64,000 nucleotides of DNA, taken from NCBI GenBank assembly GCA_014058105.1, contig JACGCM010001174.1, positions 372,001 through 436,000 on the forward strand. Reading direction: 5' to 3'. Position 1 is the stretch's first letter. The number at the start of each line of letters is the position of its first letter. Origin of the DNA: Kingdonia uniflora (lineage: Eukaryota > Streptophyta > Magnoliopsida > Ranunculales > Circaeasteraceae). The notes under the pieces were generated by a model. That model did no database searches and was not told the DNA's origin. It was given only the letters and a program-made list of their open reading frames with translations. Shown here piece after piece: positions 35,901-45,060 of this stretch. Position numbers and translations under genes: made by a program.

Positions 35901-38900
35901 TGGTTCTAAACCACACACGTGCTGACACTTTTTCTCTCCCACGACTTACTGGTTTGAACCCTGCAATGGTGGCGGCTAGGGTTTCGTTTTTGGCGACCCT
36001 ATCACCCAAGAGTTTGATTCTTTGGTCCCATTGAACTCCTTCAAATACTCTGTTTACGAAACTTTTGACTGTGAACAAAAAAAATTGGTTGCCATCTCCA
36101 AAGTTTTTCTCGAATTCGACAATCGTCGGCAATATCACCGTTGGTCCCAGCTGGTTGGGGAGGTGGTGCGTAAAGAACACTGGCGGTGAACGCGTCGATA
36201 AACCGATCGAGTTTTTCAAACCTCTCGTTAATCGCGTCAAACAATTTTGCCATGGTTTTGAATTGTTGATCCATATACAACGCGACATCGTGGATCAAAA
36301 TCTAAACTTCTAGAAAATTTAACCGGTTCTGATGCCAATTTAGCATAAATATGAGTCGCGGAAGCAAGAACTCGGATTGATAAACGTTAACCTAATTACA
36401 ATTAGGGTTTTACTAAACTCTAAAAATCAAAAATAAAACACAAAATAATAAATTAAACTTTCTTAATTATTTCTGCAACCAAGTAAAAGATTACATTACC
36501 CTCTCCTACATATCCTAAAACCCTAGAATATCTCTCAAAATAGAAACAAACCTAAATAATAGAAACTCCTTAGAATAGCTCTAGCACAGGATAAAGCAAA
36601 ACAAGAATAACCTAAATACATGTGGGAAACGATCATAAGAGATGTTCACTTCAAGAACTCTCCATTTTAAGGTTGGAGAGAAAAACGCGATCTCCCTAAT
36701 ATACTTCAATTTGCCATGATACCAAATTTGGTTGAGCTAGTAATTCGGAAGTGAATTTTACTATGAAAACTTGACTAAAATGATGATCCATCTCTCTTTT
36801 ATTAATGAAAACTCAAACTTACAACTTTTTTTCATAAACCAAAAATTAACTACAATAAAACCCTTCTATAGTAATATTGCGGGGACTGTCCTAAAGTATT
36901 ACTATAGAGGAGTTATTACTATATAAAATGTGGGCCCAATTTACAAAGTTAGTGGAGAAAAGTTTGTAAAAGAACGGTCTGATTTAATTTGGAAAGAAAG
37001 GGTTTTATTTACGAAAATCTCTTTAAACATGACTAAGTCATTAGTCAAGGTACTTTAGTAAGTATTATTTTGTAAATCTTGAGTAATATTATGTGGGTAT
37101 AGTCTCTGTAAATTGACTCTTATGGTCTTATATAATTATGTAAACTTGATGCAACTATATTTTGTACATGGTTATAAAAATAATATATTTAATAAGAAGA
37201 TAGAGGGATTATTACCTACGTAATAACGACACTCTTATCTCCAATTTTTTTGTTGTCCATATATATCGGACGTGAATACGTGTACGGACACGCGTGGAAA
37301 CGGGGTTGGACACGGCCCTCCACAGAGAAAAAAAAAGAGAAAAAAAACTTGCTTATCTCAGTCTGCAGTATACATCTTCTCCACTTTACCTCAGATCTGC
37401 AGTATTCAACTAGTTGTAGCAGGTGTAACTTTGTTTGAAAAGGTAGAATCGCCATTGTAGTTGCAGCAAGAGCTGCTTTGAACCCTAGCCGCCGCTAGGG
37501 CAAACATAGAGCTTTGTTTGATTTTACTTAAGTCTTAAAAGCTAGAAGTTTGATGTGTTGTACTAGGGTTAGGAGTAGCTGTACTTCATTTAATAACAGT
37601 TCACTCTCCTCGAGATTTATGTATTATGTTTTAGTTTCCAAGAATAGAAGTTTAGTTGTCTAAGTGGGTTAAGTGACTGTTTTTTTAATTAAATAACAAC
37701 AATTTGATATCCTCAAAATGCGAAAGAGAAGTCATATAATGAAAATGAATTATAAAAGTAAAAAAATACTAAGTGTACCGCCGTGTCCCCGTTTTTCCTC
37801 TTTTTGAGGTCGTCGTGTCAGACACCGGCACCCCTATCTGTGTCGTTGTTACTTAGATTATTACTATATCCTTTGGTACGAAGTTGGGAGCGACACCTTT
37901 AAATTAGGAGAATAATTATTGCTGTATAGGGTATTGCTATAGAGGGGTTTTACTATTATTCTCCATAAAATAAGAATAAAATCCTAATTTTTTGGCAACT
38001 AGAGAGAGGGACGATACGGGTGGGGCGGCATCCCGTTACGTCAATAGGAGCCGCAAAAACTTCTAATCCAAAATAATTTAGAAGATACATTTAATATGTT
38101 GTCTATTTCATTTAATTCCCTTGGCCGAAAAGTTCAGTTAACATGGCAAATGTTTGAGGTTTCATTCATGATTTTTTTTTGGAATCTGGAAGTTCGCCGG
38201 TTATTCATGATTAATTCAATCATGAGGATCAAATTACAATATTTAGACTACTTTGTGACACTCCGCTGTTCGGGTGCACTAGGGAGGCGCATAACCCAAT
38301 TGTGGTGATGGTTGCACGAGTGGTTTATTCCCACATCGCTTAAAATCCTGCTCTTCTTCTTAAGATCATACTCTACTTGACACCGAGGCTTTTTTAGGGA
38401 AAAAAAGCCTCACCTCTGGATGTGGATAAGTTAGGTTAATATCATGTGTTGCGTAGAGTGGGGTTGTGACATACTATGTTGTGTTTTTCCATATTAAAGT
38501 AATGTAGAATTTACAAAATATTATTATGCAGTATCATACCATAAGATCCATTGCTGATCATGGCTGTACTTCATAACCAAACTGTTACATTTCACACTTT
38601 TCCTTTATGATTATAGTTCTGCACATAACTTCACGCCCACAGCCGCTGCACACTTTTATTTGCCTTCCTAATAATTTTTTCTTGTTCAGACATTGAAGGG
38701 GTTTCTTGTTGTTGCTGAAGCTAAAGTTAGTTCATTGGTATCGCTTTATGCAGGAGTGGTATGTGTTCATGCCTTAGCCTTAAAAAATGTAACATAATCT
38801 TGTGATGTAGTGGCATTATATGCATTTACTTATGTGGGATATATCTTTTGTAGGGGAGAAATGCAGATGCATTAGCCCTTTATTTTGGAGAAGATCCTGC

Positions 38901-41900
38901 TCGTTGCCCATTTGAGCAAGGTATCGCAAATTTTCAGCTTCAATTGTCGAATAATTACTAGCGCAATTACTAATTCAGAACCCTAAAACAAAAACCTAAA
39001 ACACTCAGAAGCTTATCATTGTATGTTTTCCGGAATCGAAAAGATTTTTTATTTTTTGTTCAATTTTCATGGTACACAAATCATCAGATTCCCCTACAGT
39101 ATACTTGATCATTGCTTCATTCTATTAGATAGAGTATTTAACAGAGTACCTAGACTATTTATCTTTCCAAATTGTACGACCTCGATATGTGCCACATGAG
39201 GCTGGTGTAGTGAATATGCATTGTATAGATTTTAATTTATTATATAGTGTCTTGGGTTGGGAGGCACACGGAACCCACAGGTCGCGAATCCGATATCGTT
39301 TCATTTTGCCTTAAACTATTGTGGAACTAACGTGTCTAGGAGGCATTTAATCAAACAATCAACAAACACACACATACACAAGCACATAAGAAATTCGTAG
39401 TGGTTGACCCGAAAGCTACTTCCACACTTCCCACCTCAATCCACTATTGTTGAATCAAAGAGGTTACAAACACAAACTTATTGCAATGAAGAAGAAAATA
39501 GAACGTTTAGGAACTTCTTTATTATTAAATCAATAACTCACTTACAAGATACATCTATATATATATATAGGCAAAACCAAAACTTAAATTAGAAACCTAC
39601 AAAACATACTAAATTGGTAAACCTACTACTAAATATACTATCCTTCTGAGAATAACAAGTTACTAATATAACTTAAATATACTATCCTTATAATAATAGT
39701 AAGTTAATAATATAACTTTAACACCCCTCGTCAAACTCATCATGGTACATTGAGAGTTTGCTAATTAGAAAGACGAATTGCTGCACCACATGGGACTTCG
39801 TGAAGAAGTTTGCTAAATTCATCTGAGATTGAATTTTGTGATGAAGTTAGTCAAATTCATCAGAGGCTGAATTTAAGGCAAAGATATAGTGGAGCGCTTC
39901 AGGTGATGGCGAATAAAGTGACAGCCAATTTTAATATGCTTTGCTTGCTCATGAAATATAAAATTGTGCAAATCTGAATGACACTTTTGTTGTCACTATA
40001 GGTGTGGGGCCAAATAGAAAAACTCCTAAGTCAAGAAGAAGCCAACGCAACCACACTATCTCAGCAGCGGTCATAGCCATAACGCGATACTCAACCTCAT
40101 TGAAAGATTAAGAAACAACATCCTACTTCTTACTCTGCCAAGAAATAAGAGAATCCCCCAAAAATATGCAAAAGTCAGTGGTGGATCGGCGATTTGTAGG
40201 ATCCCCGCCCAATAAGCATAATAAGTCTGAAGTACCAAGGATGAAGATGATGGAACCAATAAGGTCTAAAAAAGAAGTACCACGAATATACCTTAGGTTC
40301 TGAATGACAACAACCCAATGAGTAGTAGGAGCTGAAACAAACTGACTAACAATATGAACAACATATGTGATATCAGGCCGAGTAATAGTCTAGCACACAA
40401 GGCTATCAATAATGACACGATATAGTGCAGGATCTCCTAGAGGTACGCCATCAGAAGGATCTCGATGAATATGGAGCTTAAGGGGAGTGTCATTAGTTTG
40501 AGATATAAGCCGAGATCTCTCAATAACATTAACAACATACTTGGACCGAGACAATAAGTAGCCTTTAGAAGACAAGGTTACCTCAATGCCAATAAAATAA
40601 CAAAGTGATCCCAAATCCTTTATCTCAAACTCATGATGTAATTGTAACTTTAGATTAGAGATATCAGCGGTATCATCACCAGTCAAAATTCTATCATCTA
40701 CATATAAGAGCAAAAACACACTACCCGAAGCTGTCAAACATACAAATAAAGCAGGATTATAACCACTATGCCAACAATCATACTGACGAATAACAAATGA
40801 AAACTTTTTAAGCCAAACATGAGGTGCTTGTTTAACCATATAAAGCCTTACGCAGTTTGCAAACTTCACCAGTTGAGTGTATGACCGGAGTCATGTACAC
40901 TTCCTCGGTCAAATCACCATTCAAAAAAGCATTCTTTACATCCATTTGAGATAGTCTCTATTGTACGTCTGCCTATGGCTACAACTACTGACTTGGATTG
41001 GCAGATTGCTTGGATTGAAGGAGATTCAACTGCAGCAGTTGATGCTTTTAAATCAAACAGTATTCCTTGGTCCTTGTGGGCTGAATGGGGGTGCATTAGG
41101 AATAAGTTCAACCATGTTAGAAACTTCCTTAACTGAAGGGAGGCAAATTTTAGACCAGACAAGATCTCTAAAAAGGGTTGTTTATTAGATAAAAAAGTTA
41201 AGGAAATTTTTGTAGTAGGCCTCAATCTTTACATGAAATTAAGGACCCCCTTAGAGAGTAATATCATTTTGATTAATTTTGTAACTTGTTATTGTTTTTT
41301 CTCCCTTTTGGGGTTAATTCAATAATTTGGTTGATTTTGCAAAAAAAGAAAGATAATCCCCATTGTCGATCAAGCGCAATAGCAATAGCAATCAAGATAC
41401 GAACAATAATCATCTTTGCAACTAGAACAAAGGTTTCCACATAATCAATTCTATACTCTTGCGTAAAACCACAAGCTATAAGACAAGCCTTGTATCACTC
41501 TATCGATGCATCATATTTTGTCTTTATTTTCTAAATCAAAGGGCTGCTAACAACATGCTTCCTTAAAGGTAAAGACATTAAATCTCGTGTCCTTGTCGTA
41601 TGTAAAGTAGATAAATCCTTGTCCATTGCCTGACGCCAAAGACGTCAAAGAGGATCAACACTAACCTCTTTGTAGGATATCAGCTGAGAATGGCCATGGA
41701 TAGTGGTCAGAAATGAAGCAAGTCGAATAATAAAAATTGGGAAAACCGAGCTTATAAAGAGGTCGACGATCACACACATGATATCGTTGAGGAGCTAGTC
41801 TAACAAGACCAGAAGTGTTGGAACAAACTCATAAGTAGGCATTGTAACAGGTTTTTCAGATGTAGAAGGATAAATACTCATAAATGGATCAACATATTGC

Positions 41901-44392
41901 AACTCAGACTCGTTACTTTCTCGTGATCTGTCAGGAATTAAATGGAATTAAATATAGAGGATACGTTCTAAAAAAAAAAGAGCATGGGGAGAGACATACA
42001 CCTCCTTACTAATAGAATCATAGCATCTGCATCCTTTTTGAGTATCACTCACTGTAGGCAAGAAAAACACACAATAGATTGACGAGAAATCTTGCCTTGA
42101 TCAACATTATGGCACATAACAAAGCATGTGTAATCAAAAACTCTCAAGGAGGAATAATCTAGACGTCTCATGTAGAGACGCTCATACGGAGAAATACCAG
42201 TAGTAAGAACAGTTGGAATTCTGTTGATCAAATGAACAACTGTAAGCACCGTTTCTCCCCAAAATATACTAGGAACATACGCTAAAATAAGTATAAAGCA
42301 ATCAGTTTTCATTATGTCTATGTTCTCTTTTGGCGACACTATTTTGTCGAGGAGTTTATGTGCATGAGGACTGATGAATGGTCCCATCTGTGGCAAGCAG
42401 TTTTGCAAAATCACCAGTCACCTCGAAAACATTTTGATAATGGCGGAAAATCGTGTTTGAATCTTAAGTTTAAAGCTTTTGAATGTAGAAAGAAACTTGG
42501 ACCGATGTTTCATTAAAAGTACCCAACAATACCGAGAATAACCATCAATAAAAGAAACATACTATAAGGACCCCCCCCCCCCCCCCCCAAGTAGGATGAG
42601 GATCGTGCCCCATACATCAGATTAAACTAAATCAAAAGGAGCAAAAGCGTACTAGTAGAAAAAGGTAAAACAATAAATTTGCCAAGTTTATAACTAGAAC
42701 ACTTATAAATATCGTGATAAGAAACGTTTCCTAAAGCACCAGATGGAATTAAATACTTTAATTGGAATCTGGACACAAGACCTAATCTAGCATGTTACAA
42801 GTAAAAACTACTTGACTTAACCTCTAAATGAAAATAAAACAAATCTGTAGAAGAACTACTAAAAGCTGCTTTTGAAGATGGATGAAAATCTTCTAAGGCA
42901 TACATACCGCTATCTCTGTGACCAGTCCCAATCAGCCTCCGAGAATAGTAGTCGTGCACATAAACAATGAAAATCAAAAAAGAAAACAAAATATATATCC
43001 AGAAGTACACCACTAACTAACATAAATCAAACTCAGAGTAAGATGATGGACCCACGGGTCGCGAATCCGATATGGTTCCGTTTCACCTCAAACAAATGCA
43101 GAACTAACGTGTCTATGAAGCATTTAATCAAACAATCAACAAGCGCACACACACACACAAGTATAAAGATAAAGCACGTAAGAGATTTCCCGTAGGCTAC
43201 ATCCACACTTACCACCTCAATTCACTATTGTTGAATCAAAAGAGGTTACAAACACAAACTCTCATCTGACCAAGCTTCCACCAAGGAGCTTCACTCGAGT
43301 TTCCCTCTAACTTCGATTCTCTCAAGTTTTCTCAAAGCTTCAATAAAGTCATTGATGGAGTCTCTATCTCTCTCACCATATTTTCACTTGCATTCAACCG
43401 TCTCAACTTTGTTTGGTTACAATTTATTTCTCACGATGTTGTTGCACTGTTACATAAGATCCTCAAATTAGAACTCTTTTTTCAAGGGAAAAAGGTAGAT
43501 AAGTTTATCCTGTATGTCGAGGCAAGATGAAGGGAGGAGATGCTCTACACCCCAAACGGAAATAATGGCCAAATTGGTCAAAAACAGGAATTTAACCTAT
43601 GAGTAAAATCATGCTAGAAAATTCATCCTAATTTACATCTTGATTTAACTGCCCAAAATCATAAGAGATCATTGTAATTTGCATCCCAAATTGCTGCCCT
43701 GTTTTTCTTCATTTTCTTCTCTACTTCCTTCATCTTCTTTGCTTCTCAATTACATACTCAAATCGGAAACACCGATTTCACAACCTAGCACAAAGGGTAT
43801 TTTTGAAGCTGTCAATGCGTCAAAATAAATTAAAGTCCACTTTGAATATATTTTATGAGATCATTGTCACGACTGATCTTAATGTAAGAGTTCATAAAAA
43901 CCTCCACGAGTCTTTGTATTCCCGAGTGTAATCCTATTTTTATTTGGATTGTTGGTTGCTGCAAAGACGATTCTCATACAAAACTTGTACTAGATTTAGA
44001 CTATCTGATGGTAACAGGCTGGGATCAATGAAATGCTTATCTAGATCAATTCGAGGCCAATCTATTAAAATCTCTAAGAAACAGGGTTAAGACTAAAACA
44101 TGAATCTCATTTGCTTTTTAACTTATTTCTACCTGCAAATTTATCCTGTGTTTCTATATTAATTGATCCTTTCCATGATCACTTTCATCTAAACCTGCAT
44201 GCAGTTGTTTTTACTCTTCTCAACTTTGTGAGAACGTTTGCACGGGCCCATGAGGATAACTGCAAATATATTGAGCTTGAAAGAAAGAGAGCACAGAAAG
44301 AAGCGGAAAATGAGAAAGCAAAGATTAGTACGCCACGAAAAAGCTCAGAACAATTATCACGGATAACGTTCAAGAGTAGTAGTACAAAGTGA
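20955..44392 (+). CDS. class II formin (PTEN-like, C2, FH1, FH2)
   Basis: Nucleates and elongates actin filaments in the cytoplasm; plant class II formins also link actin to membranes or microtubules (family knowledge). Exons: 20955-21027, 21553-22253, 23536-23757, 23832-25453, 25573-25702, 26766-26837, 27270-27368, 27562-27603, 28071-28151, 28238-28288, 28389-28470, 30466-30560, 31512-31583, 31843-31959, 38690-38758, 38854-38920, 44205-44392. They sum to 3783 bases (1260 aa and stop) with all phases matching. PTEN-like and C2-like regions cover about residues 10-340, FH1 about 612-825, FH2 about 839-1230. FH2 motifs seen: [17 protein letters not shown] (1049-1059), [13 protein letters not shown]. 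The start at 20955 ([20 protein letters not shown]) is the usual class II N-terminus. All introns are GT-AG except intron 10 (GC-AG). Introns 14 and 16 are swollen by transposons. I see no stop or frameshift; the gene looks functional. Confidence 0.95.
21553..22253 (+). other. formin exon 2: PTEN-like phosphatase domain
   Basis: Encodes [20 protein letters not shown] through the P-loop region to KIVRHYRQ. The P-loop is HCERGGWP (His125, Cys126). The Cys of the phosphatase signature HCxxGxxR is present, but the following residues do not fit and the catalytic Arg is Pro or absent, so lipid phosphatase activity is unlikely. In the rice relative the PTEN-like domain serves in membrane targeting (family knowledge). 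The donor CAG|GTGCGT joins cleanly to GCAGATTGC in exon 3. Confidence 0.9.
23832..25453 (+). other. formin exon 4: linker, 39-bp minisatellite and FH1
   Basis: The largest exon (1622 bases). It begins VLFSEMD at the end of the C2-like region. It then carries a disordered linker holding five 13-residue repeats ([13 protein letters not shown] type, 24186-24380) and the FH1 domain (about 24670-25310) with many runs of 4-12 prolines. FH1 binds profilin-actin and feeds it to FH2. The exon ends at the start of FH2 ([20 protein letters not shown]). The donor at 25454 (AA|GTACAA) is phase 2 and is completed by the A of exon 5. Confidence 0.9.
24186..24380 (+). repeat. 39-bp coding minisatellite, 5 copies
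   Basis: AAGTCATCGGCCCTGGAGG recurs every 39 bases (aag at 24189, 24228 and onward), encoding KSSALE followed by a variable 7 residues. The period is a multiple of three, so copy-number change keeps the frame. Confidence 0.9.
28289..28388 (+). other. formin intron 10, GC-AG type
   Basis: The exon must end at GCAGAAGAG to join ...NSAAEE with [10 protein letters not shown], both strongly conserved in formins. The intron then starts GCACGT and ends TTTTCAG. No GT donor nearby keeps the frame. Confidence 0.8.
28471..30465 (+). other. formin intron 11 (2.0 kb) with LINE-like insertion
   Basis: GT-AG intron between TAR and [10 protein letters not shown]. The middle (about 29040-29810) holds a foreign minus-strand coding remnant. 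The rest shows no recognisable feature. Confidence 0.85.
29040..29810 (-). pseudogene. LINE ORF1-like (DUF4283-like) fragment
   Basis: The minus-strand frame starting near 29782 reads [20 protein letters not shown], then [12 protein letters not shown]. This resembles the DUF4283 domain of plant LINE ORF1 proteins (a G-F-F motif then PW). Neighbouring frames remain open for long stretches down to 29050. Several stops are present. It could also be a captured host fragment. Confidence 0.4.
32639..33454. mobile_element. MITE-like element with inverted ends
   Basis: The left end TTAAGGCTCTATTTGATAA and the right end, read in reverse complement, TTAAGGCCCGTTTGTTTA form imperfect inverted repeats. 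Both continue into ATATCT/AGATAT-rich subterminal repeats. Size 816 bp. TTAA stands at both ends and may be target duplication or part of the ends. No transposase. The superfamily is unclear. Confidence 0.6.
34700..36660 (-). mobile_element. short LTR retrotransposon (LARD/TRIM-like) with two LTRs
   Basis: Two direct repeats of about 320 bp, 34708-35030 and 36350-36655, share TGAGTCGC[A/G]GAAGCAAG at the left and GAAACGATCATA[A]GAGATGTTCAC at the right. On the minus strand, TTGGCATCAGAACC (about 36325-36340) resembles the initiator-Met primer site TGGTATCAGAGC. GAAGACGGGGGGT (35036-35052) is a polypurine tract. The interior is only 1.3 kb and lacks pol, so the element depends on others. LTR divergence is moderate, so it is not recent. 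Confidence 0.8.
35170..36300 (-). pseudogene. unidentified minus-strand ORF of the short LTR element
   Basis: 36298-36041 begins [20 protein letters not shown] and continues [14 protein letters not shown], a helical start reminiscent of plant gag N-termini. Frames then shift (36288-35860, 35942-35565), leaving an Arg- and Pro-rich tail. I do not recognise a catalytic domain. It may be a short gag-like ORF of the element or a captured fragment. Confidence 0.35.
36855..37953. mobile_element. non-autonomous DNA transposon with 20-bp inverted ends
   Basis: The left end ATAAAACCCTTCTATAGTAAT pairs with the reverse complement of the right end (AGTAAAACCCCTCTATAGCAAT). Both continue with a CTATA...AATAA subterminal pattern. 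Flanks ACTACAATA and ACTATTATT could be an eroded 9-bp target duplication. No ORF. A partial relative of the end (AATAAAACCCCTTCTTG) lies at about 34545. Confidence 0.5.
39780..40260 (-). pseudogene. copia RNase H (intron 16 element)
   Basis: Minus-strand frames give [20 protein letters not shown] and ISWQSKKQDVVS, then a stop, then [20 protein letters not shown]. Further down lies a DEFDEG-like end. The pattern is the copia RNase H, with the catalytic Glu of EVEYR visible. It is frameshifted and has stops. Confidence 0.7.
40390..40950 (-). pseudogene. copia reverse transcriptase, C-terminal part
   Basis: 40950-40870 gives [19 protein letters not shown]. 40869-40390 is open for 159 codons with [53 protein letters not shown] and [15 protein letters not shown]. 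The catalytic YVDD is kept. Directly upstream in the element's sense, the RT is interrupted by the LINE at 40965-41351 and continues as [17 protein letters not shown] beyond it. Confidence 0.88.
40950..41366 (+). mobile_element. 5'-truncated LINE inserted in the copia RT, with TSD
   Basis: The body (40965-41351) encodes on the plus strand [28 protein letters not shown], and HVRNFLN, the RNase H and 3' end of a plant LINE, followed by a short A-rich tail (CAAAAAAAGAAA). It is flanked by GATAGTCTCTATTGT (40950-40964) and GATAATCCCCATTGT (41352-41366), a 15-bp target duplication with three transitions. Removing one copy restores continuous copia RT similarity at [16 protein letters not shown]. 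Confidence 0.85.
42049..42600 (-). pseudogene. copia integrase fragment (intron 16 element)
   Basis: Minus-strand pieces include a [24 protein letters not shown] stretch and the 42414-42049 frame with [20 protein letters not shown] followed by [17 protein letters not shown]. This is the copia integrase core end. Catalytic Asp positions are not intact in one frame. An 18-base C run interrupts the region at 42571. Confidence 0.7.
42571..42588. repeat. poly-C run (18 C)
   Basis: Eighteen consecutive C between AAGGA and AAGTAGG, inside the copia pol. Long C runs are rare in this AT-rich region, and the true length may be misassembled. Confidence 0.8.
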
Positions 44393-45060
44393 TTTATTTT
44401 TTCTGACATCATAATATGTTGATCTACACGAGATAGTTCCCCTTCCCAAAAGGGAAAATACTTAGGACCTGTTTCTTCACTTCTTTTGAAGTTTGAATCC
44501 GAAGCCCAAATATTTTTCAGAAATAACGTATTCTGGACAGAAGAAATCAGGACTGAGGTCAAGCGTATACAAAGGGCGAAATATTATTATAAGCTGCGAA
44601 TTAGGTCAATCAGTTGTTAAAAGGTAAGCTTTATCTAATTTTTTTGTTCATTTTTACGCTCTGATTTTAGCAGGAAATTGATATTCCAGAATATGTTTTT
44701 ATGCTTTACTATTTTGCAAGTAATAAACGAATCCCCATCCTAATAAGAGGCCATTTCACTATTTTCATAATAAGTGTATTGGAAAGTATGGAAGTTTGCT
44801 CTGAAAATATAAATTTGTAGTTTACCGTATTGATTTTACTAAATAGCATCTTCTGTGATGTATTAATTTTGTTGTTATTTCTTTGAACAGGTACACCGAA
44901 ATGACGAGCTGTTTTTGGTGGCCGTCTTGTAAAATATTTAGCTGCAAGAATTTAGGTATTGTAAAAAAGAAATATATATTTCTATATAGTTTTTATTCTC
45001 ACAATTTCTCCTCAACTTTATTTTCCTGAAATATTTATAATTTTTTTATTGTGTATATCC
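44393..45060 (+). other. formin 3' UTR with probable intron 44624-44890
   Basis: After TGA 44390-44392, a UTR exon runs to AAAAG|GTAAGC at 44623. An intron of 267 bases ends TTTGAACAG at 44890. UTR then continues into T-rich, polyadenylation-like sequence (44940-45060). The splice sites are strong. The exon junction would lie 231 bases after the stop, a distance that can make transcripts sensitive to nonsense-mediated decay in plants. Confidence 0.55.

Larger units (their letters stand above)
31960..38689 (+). other. formin intron 14 (6.7 kb), transposon-rich
   Basis: The donor AAG|GTATCA follows VSEAFCK and the acceptor TTGTTCAG precedes [15 protein letters not shown]. Both flanks are conserved FH2 sequence and join in phase 0. 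It contains a TIR element at 32639-33454, a poly-T run at 34202-34225, a short LTR element at 34700-36660 and a second TIR element at 36855-37953. 38000-38680 holds a TTCCCACATCG motif but no gene. Confidence 0.88.
39268..43265 (-). mobile_element. Ty1/copia element in formin intron 16
   Basis: LTR-like repeats flank it: 39268-39723, and 43043-43265, which is truncated or diverged at its outer end. They share GGTCGCGAATCCGATATGG-type sequence, AACTAACGTGTCTA and CACTATTGTTGAATCAAA. On the minus strand, GACGAGGGGTGTTAAAG gives the polypurine tract and 3' LTR start. Pol is on the minus strand: integrase (42414-42049), RT (41400-40390, split by a LINE), RNase H (40260-39780). Many stops are present. 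It runs opposite to the formin, so it should not supply a sense promoter. Confidence 0.82.
38921..44204 (+). other. formin intron 16 (5.3 kb) holding a copia element
   Basis: The donor CAAG|GTATCG follows DPARCPFEQ and the acceptor GCATGCAG precedes [18 protein letters not shown], both conserved at the end of FH2. It is the last coding intron. It contains the nested copia/LINE insertion (39268-43265). The rest (43270-44200) shows no recognised feature. Confidence 0.88.

Noticed and set aside
38328..38338. TTCCCACATCG, resembling the upstream element of plant U-snRNA genes
   Set aside because: No TATA at the required distance and no U1, U2, U4, U5 or U6 sequence downstream. The motif is also common in plant repeats.
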